Shown here: piece after piece, positions 1 through 7,075 of the stretch
Numbering within the stretch: the stretch's first letter is position 1
Layout: the number at the start of each line of letters is the position of its first letter
Source: Mycobacterium neglectum
GTDB taxonomy: Bacteria > Actinomycetota > Actinomycetes > Mycobacteriales > Mycobacteriaceae
DNA: 64,000 bases
Assembly (NCBI RefSeq): GCF_002591975.1
Contig: NZ_NVQE01000007.1
Location: 62,001-126,000, forward strand
Reading direction: 5' to 3'
Made by a program: the position numbers and the translations under genes
Notes under the pieces: generated by a model
Told to the model about the DNA's origin: nothing
Database searches by the model: none
What the model saw: only the letters and a program-made list of their open reading frames with translations

Positions 1-861
1 CGGTTGGGCGGCTTCGTCGTGGAGGCGCCCCTGGTCCTCGGACACGAGGCGGCGGGCACCATCGTCAGCGTTGGCGAATCAGTCGACCCGTCCCGTATCG
101 GCCAGCGGGTGTCGATCGAACCGCAGCGGCCCGACCCCGACAGCGCCGAGACGCGCCGCGGCCACTACAACCTGTGTCCGCATATGCGCTTCTTCGCCAC
201 CCCGCCGGTCGACGGCGCGCTCTGCGATTACGTGACCATCGGCGCGGACTTCGCGCACCCGGTGCCCGACGCAATGTCCGACGACGCGGCGGCACTCTGC
301 GAACCGCTCTCCGTCGGCATCGCCGCGATCCGCAAGGCCGAACTCGACGGCAGATCGCGGGTGCTCATCGCGGGCGCCGGCCCCATCGGCATCGTGGTGA
401 CTCAGCTCGCCAGGGCCTATGGTGCGACGGAGATCGTCGTCAGCGATCCGGACGCGACCCGCCGCGACCGCGCCCTGGCCTTCGGCGCCACCGCAGCCGT
501 CGACCCCACCTCCGGCGACACCGACGATCTCGCGGTCGACGCGTTCATCGATGCGTCCGGTGCCACAGCGGCCGTCGCTGCCGGCATTCGCGCGGTGTGT
601 CCGGCGGGCAGGGTGGTCCTGGTCGGTTCTGGCGCCGAAACGATGGAGTTGCCCACACAGCTGATCCAGAATCGTGAGCTGGTGCTGACGGGCGTGTTCC
701 GGTACGCCAACACCTGGCCGACGGCGATCGCACTGGTGGAATCCGGACGCGTCGACCTCGACGCCATGGTGACGGCCCGCTTCCCGCTGGAGAAGGTCGC
801 CGATGCCCTGGACTCAGACCGGATCCCGGGTAGCGTCAAGTCGGTGGTGACCGTGTCATGA
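1..861 (+). CDS. Zinc-type sorbitol/L-iditol dehydrogenase-like protein, 5' truncated
   Basis: Medium-chain dehydrogenase/reductase oxidising a polyol to a ketose with NAD(P). The reading frame is open from the first base, so the N-terminus with the first zinc ligands lies outside the window. Visible are the GHEAAG block with the catalytic-domain Glu, a sorbitol-dehydrogenase-type loop (HYNLCPHMRFF) that lacks the four-Cys structural zinc site, and a Rossmann fold (AGAGPIGI). The stop overlaps the mannitol dehydrogenase start by four bases (ATGA), and a sugar kinase follows, so this is a polyol-use operon. Family assignment is firm; the exact polyol is not known. Confidence 0.85.
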   Translation, partial: RLGGFVVEAPLVLGHEAAGTIVSVGESVDPSRIGQRVSIEPQRPDPDSAETRRGHYNLCPHMRFFATPPVDGALCDYVTIGADFAHPVPDAMSDDAAALCEPLSVGIAAIRKAELDGRSRVLIAGAGPIGIVVTQLARAYGATEIVVSDPDATRRDRALAFGATAAVDPTSGDTDDLAVDAFIDASGATAAVAAGIRAVCPAGRVVLVGSGAETMELPTQLIQNRELVLTGVFRYANTWPTAIALVESGRVDLDAMVTARFPLEKVADALDSDRIPGSVKSVVTVS

Positions 862-2243
862 CATTCAGCAGGCCAAGCTACGATCGCAGCGAAATCAGCA
901 TCGGCATAGTGCATTTCGGGGTCGGCGGCTTCCACCGCGCCCATCAGGCGATGTACCTCGACCGTCTCCTTGAGATGGGCCTCGCGAAAGACTGGGGCAT
1001 CTGCGGAGTCGGGGTGATGGCGGCCGATCGCAAGATGGCCGAGGTGATGGCCGCCCAAGACGGGCTCTACACGCTGTTGCTCGAGAATCCCGACGGCACT
1101 CGCGACGCGCGGGTAATCGGATCGATCGTCGACTATCGCTACGCGCCCGACGATCCCGAATCGGTGATCGAACTGCTGGCCGCGCCGAGCACCCGCATCA
1201 TCTCGCTGACCATCACCGAGGGTGGGTACAACATCGACGGGGCGGGACCCGAAAGCGTGTTCGGTCTCGTCGCTGCGGCGCTTGCCCGTCGACGCGAGCG
1301 CGGCATCGCGTCGCCGACGATCGTCTCCTGCGACAACATCGAGGGCAACGGCGATGTCGCCCGCCACGCGTTCACCACCTACGCCGAGCGCGTTCACCCC
1401 GGCCTTGGCGACTGGATGCGCGCACACACGAAGTTCCCGAATTCGATGGTGGACCGCATCACGCCCGTCACCACGCCCGAGGTCGTCGCCGTCGTGGAAA
1501 ACGAGTTCGGCGTTGACGATCGGTGGCCGGTGGTCGCCGAACCGTTCACGTCGTGGGTGCTCGAGGACGATTTCTCCGATGGCCGCCCGCCGTTGGAGAA
1601 GGTCGATGTGCTCATGGTCGACGATGTCACACCCTACGAGTTGATGAAGCTGCGCTTGCTCAACGCCAGTCACCAGAGTCTGTGCTACTTCGCGTATCTG
1701 GCGGGGTATCGGCTTGTGCACGATGCCGCCGGTGACCCGTTGTTCGCCGAGTTCCTGATGTCGTACATGGACACCGAGGCCACCCCGACGCTGAAGCCCG
1801 TGCCCGGTATCGACCTGCCGGACTACAAGCACACGCTGATCGAGCGGTTCGCCAATCCGGGTGTCAAGGACACAATTGCACGCCTGTGCTTCGGCTCATC
1901 GGATCGCATCCCGAAATGGCTGCTCCCGGTCATCAGAGAGAACTTGAAAACCGGTGCACCCGTGCAACTGTCGGCCGCCACCGTCGCCAGCTGGGCGCGT
2001 TACACCGAGGGTGTCGACGAACAGGGCGAGCCCATCGACGTGCAGGACCAGTTGGCCGACACCCTGGTGCCGCTGGCGAAGTCACAACTCGAGAACCCGA
2101 CAGCATTCATCGAGAACACCGAGGTGTTCGGTCACCTGGCGAGCGATACCCGCTTCGTCGAGGCCTATCTATGGGCGCTCGACTCACTGCACCGCGACGG
2201 CGCGCGCGCGACGCTTCAGGCGTTGCTTCGGAAGGACACGTGA
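858..2243 (+). CDS. Mannitol 2-dehydrogenase family protein (polyol long-chain dehydrogenase)
   Basis: Predicted NAD-dependent oxidation of D-mannitol (or a related polyol or hexuronate) to the ketose. The N-terminal Rossmann motif is HFGVGGFHRAHQ. The family active-site block is KLRLLNASHQS, with Lys about 264, Asn 269 and His 272, the catalytic triad of polyol-specific long-chain dehydrogenases. At 461 residues it is slightly shorter than typical MtlK proteins (about 490). It is translationally coupled to the upstream sorbitol-type dehydrogenase and, through TGATG, to the downstream kinase. Together the two dehydrogenases and the kinase would convert sorbitol or mannitol to phosphorylated fructose. 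Confidence 0.88.
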   Translation: MTFSRPSYDRSEISIGIVHFGVGGFHRAHQAMYLDRLLEMGLAKDWGICGVGVMAADRKMAEVMAAQDGLYTLLLENPDGTRDARVIGSIVDYRYAPDDPESVIELLAAPSTRIISLTITEGGYNIDGAGPESVFGLVAAALARRRERGIASPTIVSCDNIEGNGDVARHAFTTYAERVHPGLGDWMRAHTKFPNSMVDRITPVTTPEVVAVVENEFGVDDRWPVVAEPFTSWVLEDDFSDGRPPLEKVDVLMVDDVTPYELMKLRLLNASHQSLCYFAYLAGYRLVHDAAGDPLFAEFLMSYMDTEATPTLKPVPGIDLPDYKHTLIERFANPGVKDTIARLCFGSSDRIPKWLLPVIRENLKTGAPVQLSAATVASWARYTEGVDEQGEPIDVQDQLADTLVPLAKSQLENPTAFIENTEVFGHLASDTRFVEAYLWALDSLHRDGARATLQALLRKDT

Positions 2244-3190
2244 TGAGAGCGCTGGTGATCGGCGAGGCGCTGATCGACATCGTCGAACGAGGTGGTCAGG
2301 TCACCGGTGAACACGTCGGCGGCAGTCCGCTCAACGTGGCTGTCGGGCTGGCCCGGTTGGGACGAGGGGTCGACTTCCTCACCCACATCGCCGAGGACGA
2401 TCGTGGCCGTCGCATCGTCGAGTACGTGGAAAGCTCTGGAGTGCAACTCGTTCCGGGGAGCACAACCGCCGATCGCACGCCCACCGCGCTTGCCACACTC
2501 GACGACAACGGCTCGGCGCAGTATGAGTTCGACATCGACTGGCAGCTGTCGGGAACACCGGAGGTCACACCACCACTGGTCGCGCATACCGGCTCCATCG
2601 CGACGTGGCTCGAACCAGGCTGCCGGGCCACGGCCGCGCTGCTGGACGCGTATCACCCGTCGGCGACCATCACGTTCGATCCCAATGTGCGCCCGGCGCT
2701 GATCGAGGACGGTGACGCCGCGCGGGGCCGCATCGACCGGCTCCTCGAGAAGTGCGACGTGGTCAAGGCCAGCGACGAGGACATGCGCTGGATCGATCCG
2801 AATCGGTCGGCCAAGCAGATCGCGCGGACCTGGCTGAGCCTTGGCCCGTCGATCGTCGCGGTGACCATGGGCGAGCGTGGCGCATTCGCGATGTGCGAGG
2901 CAGGCACGGCGCGGATCGCGGCGTTGCCGGTGGACGTCGTGGACACCGTCGGCGCAGGCGACTCGTTCATGACCGGCCTGATCGACGCGCTGTGGGAGTT
3001 GAACCTGCTGGGCGCCGAGCGGCGTCACGACCTGCGCCGTATCGGGCTGGACGCCCTCAATTCGGTGGTGCGGACGGCCGCGCTCTCGTCGGCGCTGACC
3101 GTCGGCCGTGCGGGCGCTGACCTGCCCGATCGCGCAACACGGGACGCCGCCGCGGCGAGCTCCGGCCCGCAGTTGTCCCAGCCCGGCTAA
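2243..3190 (+). CDS. PfkB-family carbohydrate kinase (probable fructokinase)
   Basis: Ribokinase-fold sugar kinase of 315 residues. It has the N-terminal GGSPLNVAVGLARLG substrate-binding signature and the C-terminal TVGAGDSF signature with the catalytic base Asp about 240. The start is the ATG overlapping the mannitol dehydrogenase stop by one base (TGATG). It probably phosphorylates the fructose or other ketose made by the two upstream dehydrogenases, giving a complete polyol-to-phosphoketose route. Fructose as substrate is inferred from context. The C-terminal 30 residues are Ala/Asp/Arg-rich and look non-conserved. Confidence 0.85.
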   Translation: MRALVIGEALIDIVERGGQVTGEHVGGSPLNVAVGLARLGRGVDFLTHIAEDDRGRRIVEYVESSGVQLVPGSTTADRTPTALATLDDNGSAQYEFDIDWQLSGTPEVTPPLVAHTGSIATWLEPGCRATAALLDAYHPSATITFDPNVRPALIEDGDAARGRIDRLLEKCDVVKASDEDMRWIDPNRSAKQIARTWLSLGPSIVAVTMGERGAFAMCEAGTARIAALPVDVVDTVGAGDSFMTGLIDALWELNLLGAERRHDLRRIGLDALNSVVRTAALSSALTVGRAGADLPDRATRDAAAASSGPQLSQPG

Positions 3191-3199
3191 CCTGGCGTT
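3188..3199 (+). promoter_or_regulatory. Leaderless -10 promoter of ku
   Basis: TAACCT (3188-3193) is followed by six bases and then the ku ATG. This TANNNT-N6-ATG spacing puts the transcription start at the start codon, the usual leaderless layout in mycobacteria. It lies just past the kinase stop, so ku probably has its own promoter. Confidence 0.5.
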
Positions 3200-4111
3200 A
3201 TGCGTTCTATTTGGAAGGGTTCAATCGCCTTCGGCCTGGTGAACGTCCCGGTCAAGGTCTACAGCGCAACCGAAGATCACGATGTCAAGTTCCACCAGGT
3301 GCACGAGAAGGACAACGGGCGCATCCGGTACAAGCGGGTATGCGAGGTGTGCGGCGAGGTCGTCGAGTTCCGCGATATCGCCAAGGCCTATGAATCCGAC
3401 GACGGTCAGACGGTCATCATCACCGACGACGACATCTCGACATTGCCCGAGGAACGCAGCCGTGAGATCGAGGTGCTGGAGTTCGTTCCCGCCAGCGAGA
3501 TCGATCCGATGATGTACGACAAGAGCTACTTCCTCGAACCCGAGGGCAAGTCATCGAAATCGTATGTGCTGCTGGCCAAGACGCTGATGGACACCGATCG
3601 GGTCGCGATCGTGCACTTCGCGCTGCGCAACAAGACCCGACTTGCCGCATTGCGCGTCCAGGACTTTTCCAAACGCGACGTCATGGTCATCCAGACGCTG
3701 CTGTGGCCCGATGAGATCCGCGATCCCGACTTCCCCTCGCTCGATACGAAAGTCGACATCAAGCCCGCCGAGCTCAAGATGGCGAGCCAGGTCGTCGAGT
3801 CGATGACCGACGACTTCAACCCCGACCGCTACCACGACGACTACCAGGAACAGCTGCACGAGCTGATCGCGGCGAAACTCGAAGGCGGCGAGGCGTTTAC
3901 CACCGAGGAGCAGCCGAAGGAGCTCGACGAGACCGAGGACGTCTCGGATCTGCTCGCGAAGCTGGAGGCCAGCGTCAAGGCGCGCCGCGAAGGTGGTGGC
4001 GGTTCAGACAAGCCGGCCAAGAAAGCGGCGGCCAAGAAGGCGCCTGCCAAGAAAGCCGCGAAGAAGGCCCCCGCCAAGAAGGCAGCGAAGAAAGCCGCCG
4101 CCAAGAAATAG
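3200..4111 (+). CDS. ku: Ku, non-homologous end-joining DNA-end-binding protein
   Basis: Homodimeric bacterial Ku encircles double-strand DNA ends and recruits LigD for end joining. The protein opens with MRSIWKGSIAFGLVNVPVKVY, the hallmark Ku N-terminus, and continues through the beta-barrel/ring region, including RYKRVCEVCGEVVEF. Of 303 residues, the last 40 or so are a Lys/Ala tail of repeated PAKK/AAKK units. Such tails are known in non-tuberculous mycobacterial Ku and help DNA binding and threading; M. tuberculosis Ku lacks most of it. No ligD is present in the window. Confidence 0.97.
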   Translation: MRSIWKGSIAFGLVNVPVKVYSATEDHDVKFHQVHEKDNGRIRYKRVCEVCGEVVEFRDIAKAYESDDGQTVIITDDDISTLPEERSREIEVLEFVPASEIDPMMYDKSYFLEPEGKSSKSYVLLAKTLMDTDRVAIVHFALRNKTRLAALRVQDFSKRDVMVIQTLLWPDEIRDPDFPSLDTKVDIKPAELKMASQVVESMTDDFNPDRYHDDYQEQLHELIAAKLEGGEAFTTEEQPKELDETEDVSDLLAKLEASVKARREGGGGSDKPAKKAAAKKAPAKKAAKKAPAKKAAKKAAAKK

Positions 4112-4172
4112 GGGGTGCGTCCTGTCCGCGCCGCCGCGCACACTGCGGTTAACCGGTCCGGTGGGTATATGC

Positions 4173-4186
4173 GCTTGGTGCCAAGC
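4173..4186. promoter_or_regulatory. 14-bp inverted repeat downstream of ku
   Basis: GCTTGG-TG-CCAAGC is a perfect 6-2-6 inverted repeat in the 197-bp gap between ku and the SDR gene. It could be a regulator site or part of a weak ku terminator. There is no T-tract after it. Confidence 0.35.
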
Positions 4187-4230
4187 TAGGCGCGGCTTGT
4201 CGGAGACGTTGCTCCCCCGGCCGACCAAAT

Positions 4231-4244
4231 TAGAACGTGTTTCA
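4231..4244. promoter_or_regulatory. KstR-like operator upstream of SDR/DapB-like pair
   Basis: TAGAACGTGTTTCA fits the published KstR pattern TNNAACNNGTTNNA at every fixed position. It lies 65 bases upstream of the SDR start, where a repressor of the cholesterol regulon would act. No -35/-10 pair stands out firmly; TAGTAT at about 4267-4272 is a plausible -10. KstR control is inferred from the motif alone. Confidence 0.55.
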
Positions 4245-4308
4245 GAAAGCGCTTACCGCCGCTGCCTAGTATTGCTAAGGTCCGCTCGGGCGACGGAAGG
4301 AAGCAATC

Positions 4309-5100
4309 GTGATTCTGGACAGATTTCGGCTGGACGACCAAGTCGCGGTGGTGACAGGCGCGGGACGCGGCCTCGGCGCCGCGATGGCCCTGGCATTCGC
4401 GGAAGCCGGTGCGGACGTGGTCATTGCGGCCCGCACGCAGTCGCAACTCGAAGAGGTCGCTGAGCAGGTCAAGGCTGTCGGCCGCAAGGCTCACATCGTG
4501 GTTGCCGACCTCGCACACCCCGAGGACACGGCCAAGCTCGCCGGTGAGGCTGTCGAGGCCTTCGGCAAACTAGACATCGTCGTGAACAACGTCGGCGGCA
4601 CCATGCCCAACACGCTGTTGACCACCTCCACCAAGGACCTGCGCGACGCATTCACCTTCAACGTCGCCACCGCGCATGCACTCACCACCGCCGCCGTGCC
4701 GTTGATGCTCGAGCATTCAGGCGGCGGCAGCATCATCAACATCACCTCGACGATGGGTCGCGAAGCCGGCCGCGGTTTCGCCGCGTACGGCACCGCCAAG
4801 GCTGCGCTCGCCCACTACACCCGGCTCACCGCATTGGATCTCTGCCCGCGGATCCGGGTCAACGCGATCGCCCCCGGATCGATTCTCACCTCGGCGCTCG
4901 ACGTGGTGGCCTCCAACGACGAACTGCGCGAACCGATGGAGAAGGTCACGCCCATGCGCAGACTGGGCGAGCCCGAAGACATCGCCGCCGCCGCCGTGTA
5001 CCTCGCCTCCCCCGCCGGGTCCTACCTGACCGGCAAGACACTCGAGGTCGACGGCGGCCTCACCTTCCCGAACCTCGACCTGCCCATCCCGGATCTGTGA
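4309..5100 (+). CDS. Short-chain dehydrogenase/reductase (Rv0927c-like)
   Basis: Classical SDR of 263 residues with the cofactor motif TGAGRGLG (residues 16-23), NNVGG, and the active site Ser...Tyr160-x3-Lys164 (AAYGTAK). GTG start preceded by GGAAGGAAG. The C-terminus ends in LPIPDL, and the paralogous SDR at 57816-58604 ends in LPIPDY. It is followed after 10 bases by a DapB-like dehydrogenase, and the same pairing recurs at 56730-58604. The order SDR, DapB-like, small ORFs, mntH resembles Rv0927c-Rv0924c of M. tuberculosis (from memory). Substrate unknown; the KstR-like box hints at a sterol or lipid alcohol. Confidence 0.88.
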   Translation: MILDRFRLDDQVAVVTGAGRGLGAAMALAFAEAGADVVIAARTQSQLEEVAEQVKAVGRKAHIVVADLAHPEDTAKLAGEAVEAFGKLDIVVNNVGGTMPNTLLTTSTKDLRDAFTFNVATAHALTTAAVPLMLEHSGGGSIINITSTMGREAGRGFAAYGTAKAALAHYTRLTALDLCPRIRVNAIAPGSILTSALDVVASNDELREPMEKVTPMRRLGEPEDIAAAAVYLASPAGSYLTGKTLEVDGGLTFPNLDLPIPDL

Positions 5101-5110
5101 GGAGCCCGCT

Positions 5111-6268
5111 ATGACCGAATTGTCGGCACCGCCGACTTCATCTGAATCGTCGGCTCAGCCGACTTCATCTGAATTGTCGGCACCGCCGACGGCGACCATC
5201 AAAGTCGCCGCGATCGGCACCGGAAACGTCGGCCGTCATGCGCTGACCCAGCTCATCAAGGATCCGCAGTTCGAGCTCACCGCCGTATGGGTGTCCTCGG
5301 AGTCCAAGGCCGGCAAGGACGCCGGAGAGCTTGCGGGACTGGATATCTCGACGGGTATCACCGCCACCACGGACCTCGATGCCGTGTTGGCGACCAAGCC
5401 GCAGTGCGCGGTCTACACCGCCATGGCCGACAACCGCCTGCCCGATGCGCTCGAGGACTACCGGCGCATCCTTGCGGCCGGCGTCAACGTCGTCGGCAGC
5501 AGCGCGGTGTTCCTGCAGCACCCGTGGCAGGTGCTGCCGGATGAACTGGTGAAGCCGATCGAGGATGCGGCAGAAAAGGGGTCTTCGACCATATTTGTCA
5601 ACGGCATCGACCCCGGCTTCGCCAACGACCTGCTTCCGCTCGCTCTGGCCGGTACCTGCCAGAGCATCGAGCAGATCCGCTGCATGGAGATCATCAACTA
5701 CGACACGTACGACAGCGCCACGGTGATGTTCGACGTCATGGGGTTCGGCAGACCCCTCGACGACCTGCCGATGCTGTTGCAACCCGGTGTCCTGAGTCTC
5801 GCCTGGGGTTCGGTCGTCCGGCAACTGGCGGCAGGCCTCGGCGTCGAACTCGACGAGGTGACCGAGACCTACGTGCGCGAGCCCGCGCCAGAGGATTTCG
5901 ACATCGCGTCCGGCCACATCGAGAAGGGCACTGCGGCGGCACTGCGCTTCGAGGTCCAAGGAAAGAAGGACGGCAAGGTTGCCGTCGTGCTCGAACACGT
6001 CACGCGGTTGCGCGACGACCTCCGTCCCGACTGGCCGCAGCCGGCGCAGGAGGGCGGCTCCTACCGCATCGAGATCACCGGCGAACCCTCCTACGCGCTG
6101 GACCTATGTCTGAGCAGCCCGAACGGCGATCACAATCACGCCGGACTGGTTGCAACGGCCGCCCGCGTCGTCAATGCGATCCCTGCGGTGGTCGCTGCCC
6201 CAGCGGGCATCACAACGACGCTGGACTTACCCCTCGTAACTGGAAAAGGGCTGTACGCTGTGAACTAG
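5111..6268 (+). CDS. DapB-like NAD(P)-dependent dehydrogenase (Rv0926c-like)
   Basis: Dihydrodipicolinate-reductase-like Rossmann protein related to NAD(P)H-dependent amine dehydrogenases; it is not the lysine-pathway DapB, which is shorter. Motifs: IGTGNVGRHALTQL, VVGSSAVFLQHP and VNGIDPGFAND. The paralogue at 56730-57803 has matching blocks (FSTGNVGQHSL, VVGSSMVWLVTP, VNGIDPGYSGD). The N-terminus carries about 25 extra residues of a nine-residue repeat (ELSAPPTSS / ESSAQPTSS / ELSAPPTA) ahead of the fold. Probably acts with the preceding SDR on a shared metabolite. Reaction unknown. Confidence 0.8.
   Translation: MTELSAPPTSSESSAQPTSSELSAPPTATIKVAAIGTGNVGRHALTQLIKDPQFELTAVWVSSESKAGKDAGELAGLDISTGITATTDLDAVLATKPQCAVYTAMADNRLPDALEDYRRILAAGVNVVGSSAVFLQHPWQVLPDELVKPIEDAAEKGSSTIFVNGIDPGFANDLLPLALAGTCQSIEQIRCMEIINYDTYDSATVMFDVMGFGRPLDDLPMLLQPGVLSLAWGSVVRQLAAGLGVELDEVTETYVREPAPEDFDIASGHIEKGTAAALRFEVQGKKDGKVAVVLEHVTRLRDDLRPDWPQPAQEGGSYRIEITGEPSYALDLCLSSPNGDHNHAGLVATAARVVNAIPAVVAAPAGITTTLDLPLVTGKGLYAVN
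5117..5190 (+). repeat. 27-bp in-frame tandem repeat, 2.7 copies
   Basis: Unit gaattgtcggcaccgccgac followed by ttcatct, copies at 5117-5143, 5144-5170 and 5171-5190 (partial). Each copy contains a small inverted repeat GTCGGC-N3-GCCGAC, so the 5' end of the mRNA can form three hairpins in a row. It encodes the low-complexity N-terminus of the DapB-like protein. Confidence 0.85.
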
Positions 6269-6298
6269 CCGGGGATTTCCTTAGAGAGAGGCGCGCCT

Positions 6299-6556
6299 AT
6301 GCGGACCACACTTCGATACTTCGCTCCGCTATTTGCCGTTGCCGGAGTTGCAGCCGCAATTTTGGCCGCTCCCGCGGCCGGTGCCCAGTCGAACTCAACG
6401 CTCCCACAGTGCGTCCAAACCGGTGGCGGTGGAGCCTTCTCCGGCTCTTCGACCGAGTGCGCATCGCCGGGCAACGTGCAGATCAACGCCACGCCTCCGG
6501 TGTACGCCGGCCCGTGGGGCAACATGTGGGGCAACGACGGCTATTACTTCCCCTGA
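6299..6556 (+). CDS. Small secreted protein, paralogue A
   Basis: 85 residues. Residues 1-29 form a Sec signal peptide (Arg, hydrophobic stretch, Ala-rich end APAAGAQS). The mature part has two Cys (LPQCVQT...STECASPGNVQI), probably disulfide-bonded, and a Gly/Trp/Asn/Tyr-rich tail (GPWGNMWGNDGYY). The downstream protein at 6756-6995 has the same plan. Start ATG with a purine-rich stretch (AGAGAGAG) and the palindrome GGCGCGCC just before it. Function unknown; exported by inference. Confidence 0.7.
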   Translation: MRTTLRYFAPLFAVAGVAAAILAAPAAGAQSNSTLPQCVQTGGGGAFSGSSTECASPGNVQINATPPVYAGPWGNMWGNDGYYFP

Positions 6557-6714
6557 TCGGGGTTATCGCCAGGTTTCGCCACGACCCAGGTGACGCTTCT
6601 TCGGGTCCATATTGGGTGTCTCACAACACTTTTGCAGGTATCTGAACAGGGTGCCGCGTCGACGTATCAGTCTTCGTCCGATGACAAGCTCTGTGATCCG
6701 GCATTGTTGCTGGA

Positions 6715-6729
6715 TGGTGGCTACCACCA
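6715..6729 (+). promoter_or_regulatory. Hairpin ahead of secreted protein B ribosome-binding site
   Basis: TGGTGG-CTA-CCACCA, a perfect six-base stem with a three-base loop, sits 13 bases before the strong AAGGAGG (6743-6749) of the next gene. It might be a terminator for paralogue A or affect translation of paralogue B. The 199-bp gap between the two small genes otherwise shows nothing recognisable. Confidence 0.35.
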
Positions 6730-6755
6730 CTACCGCGGCCTTAAGGAGGCCCACG

Positions 6756-6995
6756 ATGCGGTCGAGAATTCGTTATTCCGCCATGATTTTCGCGACGGTG
6801 GGCGCATGCGCCTTCGTCGTCACGCCTGCCGCTGCGGCGGCACCCAGATGCGTCAACATCGGCCCGACCACCACGCAGTGCGAGACCAATGGCAGCGCTC
6901 AGATCGTCACCTCGCCCCAACCCGTAAACAACTGGGGTTGGATGCCATGGGGCACCGGCGGCCTGGTCATCGGGCTCGGCGGCTTCGATTGGTGA
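6756..6995 (+). CDS. Small secreted protein, paralogue B
   Basis: 79 residues. The start is set by a strong AAGGAGG seven bases upstream; longer in-frame extensions have no signal peptide at their start. Residues 1-28 form a signal peptide (RSRIRYSAMIFATVG...TPAAAAA). The mature part CVNIGPTTTQCETNGSAQIVTSPQP then Trp/Gly-rich NNWGWMPWGTGG parallels paralogue A: two Cys, then an Asn/Gly..Gln-Ile motif, a Pro, and a Trp-Gly tail. Function unknown. Confidence 0.75.
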   Translation: MRSRIRYSAMIFATVGACAFVVTPAAAAAPRCVNIGPTTTQCETNGSAQIVTSPQPVNNWGWMPWGTGGLVIGLGGFDW

Positions 6996-7037
6996 GACGC
7001 CCCTAGTTCACGTCGGCTGCAGTTTTCGGCAGATTTC

Positions 7038-7048
7038 GGCTAACCTAA
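7038..7048. promoter_or_regulatory. Metal-regulator half-site upstream of mntH
   Basis: GGCTAACCTAA is identical to the right half of the mycobacterial iron box (TTAGGTTAGGCTAACCTAA). The left half is not conserved (gcagatttc). It lies about 30 bases before the transporter start, so IdeR or MntR (DtxR-family) control is plausible. Confidence 0.45.
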
Positions 7049-7075
7049 CTTTTCTATTCGCATTTCCGATAGAAG

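Noticed and set aside
5111-6268. Lysine-pathway dihydrodipicolinate reductase (dapB)
   Set aside because: The protein is about 100 residues longer than DapB, lacks the clear DapB substrate motif, and is paired with an SDR, not with lysine genes.
6612-6755. 48-codon upstream extension of small secreted protein B
   Set aside because: It would bury the signal peptide inside the protein; AAGGAGG before ATG 6756 defines the start.
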